From positions 17,236 through 81,235 of the forward strand of contig JAYGFA010000053.1 in the NCBI GenBank assembly GCA_046582115.1: a stretch of 64,000 nt of DNA. The letters are read 5' to 3'. The DNA comes from UBA11889 sp046582115. GTDB lineage: Bacteria > Pseudomonadota > Gammaproteobacteria > Pseudomonadales > Azotimanducaceae. This document shows positions 9,043-17,868 of this stretch, piece after piece; the stretch's first letter is position 1, and the number at the start of each line of letters is the position of its first letter. Position numbers and translations under genes: made by a program. Under the pieces are notes generated by a model. The model saw only the letters and a list, made by a program, of their open reading frames with translations. It was not told where the DNA came from and ran no database searches.

Positions 9043-9934
9043 CACCCGGTGCGGATACGCTGGAATTGTAGGACGTCCGAACGTGGGTAAATCGACACTG
9101 TTGAACCACCTCATGGGGACCAAACTTTCCATCACTTCTCGAAAGCCTCAGACCACGCGGATTAATCAGCTTGGCATCTCCACTCACGCCGAGACTCAAA
9201 TAATTTTTGTCGATACGCCTGGATTACGAAGTTCACGGCCAGACGTGACCGGACGAAAAATCTACAGGTACATGTCAAGTCAAGCCATGGCGGCAGTCGC
9301 GGACGTCGATCTTGTGGTGCTGTTGGTAGATGCGCGAGGATGGACAGAGGGTGATGAGGCCGTGCTCACATTGGTAAAGCGCGAGGGCGTTGCCGCGATC
9401 TGTGGGATCAACAAGATCGATCGATTGGTCCGGAAAGACCTTCTTCTGCCTCTTATCAAAGAGATTCACAATAAACACGCTTTCGAAGCCATCATCCCAA
9501 TGTCGGCACTCCATCGACAAGGCCTAGACGACCTGTCTATTGAGATTGCCCGATTGATTCCTGAGGGGCCACACCTCTTTGATTCAGATGAGTTGACCGA
9601 TCGACCTTTGGTTTTTTTGGTTGCAGAAACCATTCGAGAAAAACTAATGCGTCAGTTAGGAGACGAGCTACCTCACCGAACGACGGTTATGGTGGAGCGT
9701 TATGAGGTCGGAGAAACCCTGACCGAAGTTGATGCGGTCATTTACGTTGAACGTAGCAGCCAAAAAGCAATCGTTATCGGCCGTGGGGGTAGACGGCTCA
9801 AGGCAATCGGCCAAGAAGCGCGCGGTAATATTGAGGATCTGGCTGGCGGAAGGGTCATGTTGAATCTTTGGGTAAAGGTACAACCAGGCTGGTCGAACAA
9901 TGACGAACTGTTGGCAAGATTTGGTTATCGTTGA
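9035..9934 (+). CDS. era: GTPase Era, 30S ribosome assembly
   Basis: Essential GTPase that binds 16S rRNA near its 3' end during 30S maturation. The 299-residue protein has the P-loop GRPNVGKSTLLN, switch II DTPGL, and NKID. The C-terminal KH domain is visible with ERSSQKAIVIGRGGRRLKAIG. The GTG start overlaps the end of rnc and the end of era overlaps the recO TTG start, so rnc-era-recO form one translationally coupled unit, as is standard. No irregularities. Confidence 0.97.
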   Translation: MNNTRCGYAGIVGRPNVGKSTLLNHLMGTKLSITSRKPQTTRINQLGISTHAETQIIFVDTPGLRSSRPDVTGRKIYRYMSSQAMAAVADVDLVVLLVDARGWTEGDEAVLTLVKREGVAAICGINKIDRLVRKDLLLPLIKEIHNKHAFEAIIPMSALHRQGLDDLSIEIARLIPEGPHLFDSDELTDRPLVFLVAETIREKLMRQLGDELPHRTTVMVERYEVGETLTEVDAVIYVERSSQKAIVIGRGGRRLKAIGQEARGNIEDLAGGRVMLNLWVKVQPGWSNNDELLARFGYR

Positions 9935-10629
9935 CTGACCGCCAGTGTAGACAGCCTGGGTATGTGCTACATCGCCGAGCTTATCGGGAGACTAGCTATC
10001 TTGCCGACATCTTAAGTCCCGATTTCGGGCGCCTAGCAGGCGTTTTTCGGGGCGCGCGAAAGAAACGAGGATCGTCGCTGGAGCCCTTTATACGCTATGG
10101 ATTGGCGTGGCATGGGCGGGGGCAGATGGTCACGGTGACGTCGTATGACGCCGAGATTGAGCATTCCTTGAGAGATCATTACCTGTATGCGGGCCTTTAT
10201 TTAAACGAACTGATCGTCCGTGCGTTACCGATCGAGGTATCCGCGCCGCTGCTTTTTCATGCTTACGACAAAGCGATTACGGCCCTCGCCCGTCGTGATG
10301 CCTTAGAACCTGTACTACGTACCTTTGAGCGTATTCTGCTACGCGAGTCAGGTTACGAGCTCGTCTTCAACTACGATCAGTCCACGGGGGAAGGCATTGC
10401 TCCAGACGGGTACTACCGATTTGTGCCGAGTTTTGGGTTCGAGTCGATACAGAAAACGTCCGATGCCCTTCCTGGGAGGGCTCTTCTGGCGATCGCGGAC
10501 GATGATTATGCAGATGTTGAGACACGTCGAATCGCGAAACGCGTTCTTCGCAGTGCGCTAAAGCCGTTGTTGGGAGACCGTCCGCTGACATCGCGCCAGT
10601 TTTTTCGCGGTTCCAATCGTGGCATTTAG
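9931..10629 (+). CDS. recO: DNA repair protein RecO
   Basis: RecO loads RecA on SSB-coated DNA in the RecFOR pathway. The 232-residue product has the N-terminal OB-fold pattern GYVLHRRAYRETSYLADILSP and the basic GVFRGARKKR tract. The helical domain with YLNELIVRALP and FERILLRESGYEL follows. The zinc-site cysteines of some RecO proteins are not present, as in many gammaproteobacteria. The TTG start overlaps the era stop. The 3' end overlaps the putative GTG start of the broken rlmD by 11 bases. Confidence 0.94.
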   Translation: MTDRQCRQPGYVLHRRAYRETSYLADILSPDFGRLAGVFRGARKKRGSSLEPFIRYGLAWHGRGQMVTVTSYDAEIEHSLRDHYLYAGLYLNELIVRALPIEVSAPLLFHAYDKAITALARRDALEPVLRTFERILLRESGYELVFNYDQSTGEGIAPDGYYRFVPSFGFESIQKTSDALPGRALLAIADDDYADVETRRIAKRVLRSALKPLLGDRPLTSRQFFRGSNRGI

Positions 10630-11944
10630 ATCGCGATTACCCCAGACCGTTGAACTTGAGGTGGTTGGACAGACGCAGGAAGGTTACGGCGTGGGAAATA
10701 ACGTCGGACGCGAGTGCGTTGTCAAAGGAGCACTCCCTGGGGAGGTGGTCTCTGCTCGCGTCGTGGGCAAGCGTAAGTGACAAATTCTCACGATAACGAA
10801 AACGGTCCAGACCGCGGTGGATTCCCGCACGGAGCCGTTTTGTGCTGTCTTTCCTCGTTGCGGTGGGTGTACCAATCAGCAGTGGGGCCACAAGAACCAG
10901 TTACTGTTTAAAGAACAATGGGTTCGCGGCGAACTGTCGAGGCACGGGGTTCCGTACAAGTTATTCCCGCCTTCGTTGCATGGATCAACCAGACGCTATC
11001 GCCGTCGCGCCCGCCTTGGGGTTCGATGGATAGAGAAGGCAGCTAGAGCGTACGTTGGCTTCCGAGAAACTTTCGGGAGTTATGTGGTAGACATGGAGAC
11101 TTGCCCGACGCTAGTCCCAAGATTGGCCGAATTGATAGGCCCTTTGCGAGACCTAATAACGCGTATGAGCACGCCGAAGAGAATTCCTCAGATTGAGTTA
11201 GTTTCCGGGGACAAGGTGCGAGCGCTGGTGTTGAGGCATCTGGATCCGCTGGCCGCTTCAGATCTTGCCCTGCTGAGCGCATTTTCGAATTCTTATGACG
11301 TATGGGTATATGGGCAAAGTGGAGGATACCAAACCGTAATACGTCATTTCCCGGTGGGAGATCCCCGCGCCAAGCTGACGTACGAAATCGCGAAGTGTGA
11401 CGTAAGCTTCGAGTTCGAACCGACCGATTTCATCCAAGTCGATTCGGAAGTTACTCACCTTTTAATCGCAGCTGTGTTTAAGGAGCTCGCGTTGGAGAGT
11501 GAGGATCGGGTTGTCGACCTGTTCTGCGGGATTGGGAACTTCAGTCTACCAACGGCTCGAACGGCCAAGTCTGTTCTCGGTCTCGAGATCTCCACAACCG
11601 CAGTTGAGCAGGCGCGACGGAATGCAGAGAGGAATGATCTGTCGAATGCAGCGAGATTCTTAGTGAGCGATCTATATCGGCCAATAGATGACACATTGAA
11701 GGAGTCGAACTAAAAATTGTTGTTAGATCCTCCTCGTTCGGGCGCGGGACCGGAGCTCGCACGATATGCTCGTAGAGCGGAGCGAGTAGTTTATGTTTCT
11801 TGTAATCCAAGGACTTTCGCCGAAGACGCGGCCGTACTTGGTCGAATTGGATTTCAACTAGAAAGAGTCCAGGTCTTCGACATGTTTCCACATACAAATC
11901 ACGTAGAAATAGTTGGTAGTTTTGATCGGTTAAATTGTCCGTGA
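10619..11944 (+). pseudogene. rlmD: 23S rRNA (uracil-1939-C5) methyltransferase RlmD, interrupted by two in-frame stops
   Basis: One continuous frame from the GTG at 10619 to 11944 encodes a full-length RlmD/RumA (about 441 codons) but carries TGA at 10778-10780 and TAA at 11711-11713. The first piece is a clear TRAM domain (EGYGVGNNVGRECVVKGALP). The middle piece holds the Fe-S cysteines CAVFPRCGGC plus METCP, and the SAM motif VVDLFCGIGNFSLP. The last piece has LLLDPPRSGAG, the catalytic-Cys motif VYVSCNP and DMFPHTNHVE. All functional motifs are kept and the frame never shifts, so the lesions look recent, or are sequence errors. The middle piece could be translated alone from a GTG at 10817 but would lack the catalytic cysteine. 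Confidence 0.9.
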
Positions 11945-12065
11945 CGAGCGCCGCAAATACTCAACGACGGTCCCAGTACCGATTGCTAGTAACATGTGTC
12001 CGTTAGGTTATCTGGGCGATAGCTGGGACGATGGTGCCAGCGGCGTAGTATTTGGAGATTTGTCC

Positions 12066-12701
12066 ATGAATTTGATCCTTCTTGGACCGCCCGGTGCGGG
12101 GAAAGGGACCCAGGCCCAGGCGATGTGTATGCGGTTTAACATTCCCCAGATATCGACAGGCGATATGCTACGTGCAGCCATTGCGGCCGGATCGCCCTTG
12201 GGACAGCGGGTGAAGTCGATTATGGATGCGGGTGAGTTGGTATCCGATGACGTGATCCTTGAGCTCGTGACAGAGCGGTTGTACGAGCCTGATTGTAATA
12301 GCGGGTTCCTGTTCGATGGTTTTCCCAGAACAATCCCACAAGCAGAGGCGCTTATTTCGAACGGAATTGTTCTCGATCATGTTCTGGAGATTGATGTCTC
12401 CGATGAAGAAGTGATTCGTCGCATCACCGGAAGGCGAGTGCACGAGGCAAGTGGGCGCGTTTATCACGAGGTGTTTAATCCGCCTCAAGTAGCAGGTAAG
12501 GACGATGAAACGGGGGATGTACTAGTGCAACGAGCTGATGACGCCGAAAATACCGTCAAAGAACGTCTAAAGGTTTATCACGATCAAACTCGACCTCTCG
12601 TTGATTACTATCGTGACAGTACGGTCAGGTACTCAAAGATAAATGGAATGGGGTCCGTCCAAGACATTAACAATGCAGTATTTGAAGCATTAAATGATTG
12701 A
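12066..12701 (+). CDS. adk: Adenylate kinase
   Basis: Interconverts ATP, ADP and AMP. The 211-residue product has the P-loop GPPGAGKGTQA at residues 7-17, the AMP-binding FDGFPRTIPQA, and the long-type LID with GRRVHEASGRVYHE and the DDxxxTV-like RADDAENTVKERL. The open frame extends upstream to 11994, but the ATG at 12066 with GGAG upstream gives the canonical N-terminus (MNLILLGPPGAGKG). The 120-bp gap after rlmD shows no clear element. It converges with moeA 30 bp away. Confidence 0.96.
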   Translation: MNLILLGPPGAGKGTQAQAMCMRFNIPQISTGDMLRAAIAAGSPLGQRVKSIMDAGELVSDDVILELVTERLYEPDCNSGFLFDGFPRTIPQAEALISNGIVLDHVLEIDVSDEEVIRRITGRRVHEASGRVYHEVFNPPQVAGKDDETGDVLVQRADDAENTVKERLKVYHDQTRPLVDYYRDSTVRYSKINGMGSVQDINNAVFEALND

Positions 12702-12731
12702 CTGATACTGCGGACGGCGCTTTCTCCCGCC

Positions 12732-13952
12732 TCACCCAGCCCAAATATGGGCACGATCAGTTGGCAGTAGTACGATGTCCACCGCCGAACCCACCTCAAC
12801 GCCATCAATGTGTTCTGGCACTACGATTAAACAATTTGCATTGGCAAAGGTGGCGAGGCGATTCGAACTTTGGTCTCCGGTCGGTGCTACAGTAACGCGG
12901 TTGCCATCTACTTGGAAAATACCCCGTACGTATTCTCGGCGCCCGCGATGGTGCTCGATTGTTCCTTGTAGGACCGCTGGTAGCCTATATGGCGCGCTGT
13001 CAGGCACTCCGCAAAGCCGGTCAATGGTTGGCGCAACAAACAACAAGTAGGTGATGATAGTCGATACAGGATTCCCTGGGAGACCAAAAAAAAGTGCTTT
13101 GCCGACTCGTCCTACGGCAAGTGGCTTGCCCGGTTTTAATGCAATTTTCCAGAAATCTAACGAACCCGTCTGTTCCACTGCTGCTCTAACGTAATCGGCA
13201 TCGCCCACGGATACGCCACCACTGGTGACCAATAAATCCGCGGTTTTCGACGCGGTTTCTAGTGCCCTTTTAATCGCTTGGGGATCGTCGGGAAGGGCAC
13301 CAAGATCCAATACCTCCACGGGGCGTTCCGAAACAAGTTCGCGAAGAGCGGTTCGGTTGGCGTCGTATATTTGTCCAGGACCCAACGGTGTGCCAGGATC
13401 GACCAGTTCATCTCCAGTTGAAAATAACGCCACTCGAATCCGACGTACGGTTGGCACGTGCGTCACTCCGCAAGCAGCCAACCAACTAATTTTGTATGCA
13501 TCGAGCCGGGCACCACTTTCTGCGAGAAGTTGCGTCTTGGCTATATCGTGGCCCCGAAGCCGAATGTTTTCGCCGGCGTCGATCGACGCACGAATACGAA
13601 TCTGATTCCCGCTCCTTTCAACGTCCTCTTGAATGACAACAGCCGCCGCACCATTCGGTACCGGAGCTCCGGTAAATATGCGCACTACCGTGCCTGGGAC
13701 TAACGAATCCTGGTAAACGTGTCCCGCCCTGCATTCGCCGACGACAACAAGCCCTCCATCATGACTCAAGTCTCTCGCGTGAAGCGCATACCCGTCCATG
13801 GCGGATGCGTCGAACGGAGGCAAGTCCATGGGTGCGGCGATGTCAGATGCCACTACGCGACCTTTTGCTTCGTTTAGTGGGATCGTTTCCGTGTCTGACA
13901 CCGGCGAGGTTAGATCACTGAGTTTTCGCAGCGCGTCGTCAACGTTTAGCAT
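12732..13952 (-). CDS. moeA: Molybdopterin molybdenumtransferase MoeA
   Basis: Inserts molybdenum into adenylylated molybdopterin to make molybdenum cofactor. The 406-residue protein has MoeA domains in order: DLPPFDASAMDGYA near residues 45-58, the PVPNGAAAVVIQED tract, the MoCF-binding domain with STGDELVDPG, and TSGGVSVGDADYV with GLPGNPVS. The C-terminal domain IV is complete. No moaA-E or molybdoenzyme genes lie nearby. Its start codon is only six bases from that of tsaB on the opposite strand, so their promoters must overlap the coding starts. Confidence 0.95.
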   Translation of the reverse strand: MLNVDDALRKLSDLTSPVSDTETIPLNEAKGRVVASDIAAPMDLPPFDASAMDGYALHARDLSHDGGLVVVGECRAGHVYQDSLVPGTVVRIFTGAPVPNGAAAVVIQEDVERSGNQIRIRASIDAGENIRLRGHDIAKTQLLAESGARLDAYKISWLAACGVTHVPTVRRIRVALFSTGDELVDPGTPLGPGQIYDANRTALRELVSERPVEVLDLGALPDDPQAIKRALETASKTADLLVTSGGVSVGDADYVRAAVEQTGSLDFWKIALKPGKPLAVGRVGKALFFGLPGNPVSTIITYLLFVAPTIDRLCGVPDSAPYRLPAVLQGTIEHHRGRREYVRGIFQVDGNRVTVAPTGDQSSNRLATFANANCLIVVPEHIDGVEVGSAVDIVLLPTDRAHIWAG

Positions 13953-13958
13953 GCACGC

Positions 13959-14570
13959 ATGGCCTCGCTATTAGCTTTGGAAACCACCGCTGAACTCTGC
14001 TCGGTCGCTATTGGTAATAACGAGATGGTGCTTGAGGATACACGGCTGGCACGGAGGCAGCACAACGAAATCGTGCTATCGATGGTCGATACGGTTTTAT
14101 CGGCGTCGCTGATTGAGCGCGACGAGGTTGCATGTGTCGCGTTTTCTGCGGGGCCGGGCTCTTTTACGGGGGTGAGAATAGCTGCGGGAATAGCACAAGG
14201 GATCGCCTTTGCATGGGATATTCCGGTTTGTCCGGTGCAGACCTCGAAAGCGATGGCCTTGTCCAGCCTGGAACAAGATCGTCAGCTGACCGACTTTGTG
14301 ACATCCCGACGGTCTCGACAAAGCTTGGTGTATGTCGCCGGGTTTAATTCGAGCCCAGGACATTTGCTAACTACTTCGAGGGACCAGTTGGTCGATGAAA
14401 AGGTTTTTCGCGTTGGACACCGTATTGTCAGTGATTCTCAAGTCGCACTGTCAGCGCGTCACGTGTTACAGATTGCGCAGGGCGACTTAGGTAGTTGGTT
14501 GGATGCTGAGCAGGGACTACCTGTCTATGTAGAAGGAGACACACCATGGCGTGCTAGGGCACGCCCATAA
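13959..14570 (+). CDS. tsaB: tRNA threonylcarbamoyladenosine biosynthesis protein TsaB
   Basis: TsaB is the scaffold partner of TsaD in forming t6A37 on ANN-decoding tRNAs. The N-terminal ASKHA-fold pattern is clear: LLALETTAELCSVAIG, then GPGSFTGVRIAAGIAQG. The product has 203 residues, somewhat shorter than E. coli TsaB (231), with a divergent C-terminal half. The ATG start fits the family. rsmJ follows 51 bp later on the same strand. No tsaD or rimI is near. Confidence 0.92.
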   Translation: MASLLALETTAELCSVAIGNNEMVLEDTRLARRQHNEIVLSMVDTVLSASLIERDEVACVAFSAGPGSFTGVRIAAGIAQGIAFAWDIPVCPVQTSKAMALSSLEQDRQLTDFVTSRRSRQSLVYVAGFNSSPGHLLTTSRDQLVDEKVFRVGHRIVSDSQVALSARHVLQIAQGDLGSWLDAEQGLPVYVEGDTPWRARARP

Positions 14571-14621
14571 CTTTGAAGGGTTACTGGGGTAGGGAAGGAA
14601 ATTTGCTTTCAACGGCTTGGA

Positions 14622-15359
14622 TTGACAGAGAGTCGCAGCTTGGTTGTTGACGTGGTCGAGCGGGATTTGATTGTCTATTTTGATGACGCAGAAGAACGTG
14701 CGCGCGATTTTACCTCGGGTATCGGCTACGGCGTTGCACCGATGAACCTAGCGCCCGATGGATGGTATCTCTACCTCAATGAGTCTGATTTGATGCTTCG
14801 ACATCCGGCCAAACGAACCGTGCACTTATCGTTGGACGATATACGAAGGCGTTCGCTCTCGGGACGTCGTTCGCCATTATCGAGAGCGTGCGGCGTTCGC
14901 GAGGGTATGACGGTTCTTGACGCGTTCGCAGGCTGGGGTACCGATGGTCTTACGCTAGCGACGCTCGGTTGTGTGGTCACTTGTTGTGAACTACAACCGC
15001 TTGTTTTCGCAATGTTGTACGACCGGATCAAGCGCTTCAAACGCCGCTCGCTCGATTGCATACGCGTGGATGTTCGCGAGTTGTTGGCGGATCAAGTGCG
15101 GCGCTGGGACGTCGTGTATTTAGACCCGATGTTCCCCGCACATCGTAAAACCGCACTGCCTTCGTATCCGATGCAGGTGCTAGCGGATTTAGCGGAGCAG
15201 TCAGACGCAAGTGAGATCGCCAAGTGGTCGTTCAAATGCGCCAACCGGCGCGTGGTGGTTAAGAACCGGACAACGTCGCCGCCGCTTATAACGGCTCCTG
15301 ATTGGCAAATTCGAGCGCGGAGCGTGCGATTCGACGTCTATCGAGCCGACCGAAATTAG
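14622..15359 (+). CDS. rsmJ: 16S rRNA (guanine-1516-N2) methyltransferase RsmJ
   Basis: SAM-dependent methyltransferase for m2G1516. The 245-residue product has the SAM site VLDAFAGWGTDGLTLA near residue 105 and the catalytic DPMFP motif in VVYLDPMFPAHRKTALPS, which is diagnostic for RsmJ/YhiQ. The C-terminus RRVVVKNRTTSPPL and RARSVRFDVYR also matches. The TTG start is the only reasonable one; no ATG is near. The gene converges with plsB and the two stops overlap by four bases. Confidence 0.93.
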   Translation: MTESRSLVVDVVERDLIVYFDDAEERARDFTSGIGYGVAPMNLAPDGWYLYLNESDLMLRHPAKRTVHLSLDDIRRRSLSGRRSPLSRACGVREGMTVLDAFAGWGTDGLTLATLGCVVTCCELQPLVFAMLYDRIKRFKRRSLDCIRVDVRELLADQVRRWDVVYLDPMFPAHRKTALPSYPMQVLADLAEQSDASEIAKWSFKCANRRVVVKNRTTSPPLITAPDWQIRARSVRFDVYRADRN

Positions 15360-17767
15360 GCCGCAGATTCGGCCCGCGGTGATGACGGAATGGACTGTTG
15401 TAATTCTATCCTGATGACTTGCCGAGATGCTCGAATCAGTTCTCGGATCGATGCGTCGAAGTAAAGGTAACCGTCATCGTCTGTATGGGCGACCTCGCGG
15501 TCTTCGAGCATTCGAATGAAGCCGCGAAAGAGCGTCGGGTCGAAAAACTCGGGCGCATTCGTGCCGTACAAACCCGAGAAACGGCGCGCGGTATGACAAG
15601 CGGTTTCAAGCAAGGTGGTGCTCGTGTATACACCGGTACCCGCCTTGTCTAGAAGGGCGATAGCGATATAGAAGCGTTCGAGCGTCGGCATCAGTGCGTT
15701 CGCTAATAGATTTAGGTGGAAACGACCCTTGGCGTCTTCCTTGGGAGGCGTGACGCCCTGCTCGCTGCGATCTAGAAGTCCAAGTGTCTCAAGTTGCAAC
15801 AAGCATCGCATCGTCTCATCTGGTCCAGATCGAAATGAGAGTTCTGCCTCAATATACGGGAGCACCGTCGTCATAAGACGTTCAAGCGCGGTAATGTTGA
15901 GAGGCAGTCTGCGGTTAACGAGCAAGCACGCGATCATGGCCGATTGCGCGATTACGTGTAGGACGTTGTTCCGATACCAAGTCATTAAAATAGCGGTCAC
16001 AGAGTCGTGTCCGACGAGTCGGTCGCCCGCGTCTTCTTCACGCTGCAGCATATCCAAGCGTTCAACCTGTTCGAGTATCTGACTCGGCGAGAGATCTGTG
16101 ACGCTAAAGTTATGGTGCTCTCGATTGTCTGTAATCAGTTTTTTCAGATAACCCAGATGCTGGATTAAAACGTTCTCTTCTATTGTAAATCGCGGCATCG
16201 ATAGGGTCGTTAAAGCGACAAGGTTGACGGGATTGACGTGCGCCGAATCATTCACTGCCGTCAGTATTTCGTGGCCGAGGGATTGTGCGGCAGTCGTGGG
16301 TAGCGACGAGTGGTTTTGTTCGACATCGAAATTGTTGACGAATGTCGCAAGGTCGATCGGGGCCCCAAACCGGACCGTCACGCGACCAAAATTCTGTTTA
16401 ATCAATCGCAAGTTGCGGAATACGTCGGCCACATTCTCCCTGCGTTTGCTCTGTCCTCGTAGTTCGGACAGATACGCATTTGCCTCGATCAGTTTCTCGT
16501 AACTGAAATAGACAGGGATGATAGCCACAGGCCGCGGTAGTCCTAGAGCATAGCTAGCCAGCGTCATACCGAGCATGCCGAGTTGTGGCGGTAGCATCCG
16601 CCCCGTCCGGCTTCGGCCTCCTTCGATGAAATATTCGACCGAATGTCCTCGAGAAAACACCTCGTTGAGGTACTCGCTCATAACGGCACGGTAAATTGGA
16701 TCGTTGCGAAAGGAGCGGCGCATGAAGAAAGCGCCGCTGCGTCTAAGCAATTTTCCGATCACCGGTATGTTTAAATTGTCACCAGCGGCAATGTGCGGAA
16801 TCATCAATCCCAGGCCAAAAAGAGCGTGCGATAGGACGAGGTAATCTACGTGTGATCGGTGACAAGGTGTGTACACAAGCGTGTGAGTTTGGGCAATCCG
16901 CTCAAGCTGCTCGAACCCCTGAATATCTATGCCATCGTAAATACGGTGCCAAAACCAGGTGAGGAGACCTTCTAAGACTCTGATGGTGGGGTACGACATG
17001 TTGGACCCTATCGCGAACGCGTCACGACGTGCTTCCTCTTCGAGAGTAGCCCAATCGCCTTCCGCCGATTCGATGGCGTCTTGCACCGGGCGACTCGCAA
17101 CGATTTTTTCCACCAGACTACGGCGGTTTGAGAGATCGGGTCCCAGAACGGCGGTCCGCTCGTTGCGAAAGTAGACCCGAAGTATTCGGGCTAATTTGCG
17201 CACGTTACGGTTGCCGCTTTCTTGAGTAGACGGCGATTGGGGCCAGAGAAGCGATGTTCCGAACCTCACCAAAATATCGGAGCGATTGAACAGTAGCCCG
17301 AGCAGTCGGCGCAGTCTCGAAGAGATCAACCATTCGTCAGACACCATAGAACGAATAAGCGATTTGTCTTTATTCGCGGCTCGTCCCCAAAAAATCGATA
17401 CAGGAATAACCGTGAGACGCAACGTTGGGTCTTGCGCGTGGGCTCGGTCAATTCGCAGCATGCGGTGCGAATAGGTGCGCATGGTATTTTTTTCGAAGAA
17501 CCCGCTTCCGCGATTCAAAAAGAAAAATCGTCTCGCTTCGTTTGGCTTCGATAGTGGTAGCAAGGGACGAGGCAAGGACGTTTGTTCACAGGCGAGGTCC
17601 AACAGAAGAAGATCGGCGAGGGACCGCTGGGGCAAGACGTACAAGACATCCGGGTCCTGAAAGTTCGTATTGCCAACAAGATTGGGCTTGACCAGACGGG
17701 CCAACAAGGCACGTGACATGCGGTAACTCGTTCCAGCGAGCTTTACGGAGGAGGGGTGGCTGCGCAT
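15356..17767 (-). CDS. plsB: Glycerol-3-phosphate 1-O-acyltransferase PlsB
   Basis: Inner-membrane enzyme that makes lysophosphatidate, the first step of phospholipid synthesis. The product has 803 residues, close to E. coli PlsB (807). Acyltransferase block I with the catalytic His-Asp pair reads PCHRSHVDYLVLSHAL, block II GAFFMRRSF, block III VEYFIEGGRSRTGRMLPP, and block IV VAIIPVYFSYEKL. The ATG start is followed by a basic N-terminus. It sits 101 bp downstream of gspD on the same strand; that gap shows nothing recognisable. Confidence 0.96.
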   Translation of the reverse strand: MRSHPSSVKLAGTSYRMSRALLARLVKPNLVGNTNFQDPDVLYVLPQRSLADLLLLDLACEQTSLPRPLLPLSKPNEARRFFFLNRGSGFFEKNTMRTYSHRMLRIDRAHAQDPTLRLTVIPVSIFWGRAANKDKSLIRSMVSDEWLISSRLRRLLGLLFNRSDILVRFGTSLLWPQSPSTQESGNRNVRKLARILRVYFRNERTAVLGPDLSNRRSLVEKIVASRPVQDAIESAEGDWATLEEEARRDAFAIGSNMSYPTIRVLEGLLTWFWHRIYDGIDIQGFEQLERIAQTHTLVYTPCHRSHVDYLVLSHALFGLGLMIPHIAAGDNLNIPVIGKLLRRSGAFFMRRSFRNDPIYRAVMSEYLNEVFSRGHSVEYFIEGGRSRTGRMLPPQLGMLGMTLASYALGLPRPVAIIPVYFSYEKLIEANAYLSELRGQSKRRENVADVFRNLRLIKQNFGRVTVRFGAPIDLATFVNNFDVEQNHSSLPTTAAQSLGHEILTAVNDSAHVNPVNLVALTTLSMPRFTIEENVLIQHLGYLKKLITDNREHHNFSVTDLSPSQILEQVERLDMLQREEDAGDRLVGHDSVTAILMTWYRNNVLHVIAQSAMIACLLVNRRLPLNITALERLMTTVLPYIEAELSFRSGPDETMRCLLQLETLGLLDRSEQGVTPPKEDAKGRFHLNLLANALMPTLERFYIAIALLDKAGTGVYTSTTLLETACHTARRFSGLYGTNAPEFFDPTLFRGFIRMLEDREVAHTDDDGYLYFDASIRELIRASRQVIRIELQQSIPSSPRAESAA

Positions 17768-17868
17768 CTTTCGTTCAGATTCTAGCCGTACTTTGTTGGA
17801 CGAAGAGGCTACATGGTAATGCGCTGATTTTCCGTGCCGAGTGACTTGGGTACAGATGCGCCTTAGCG

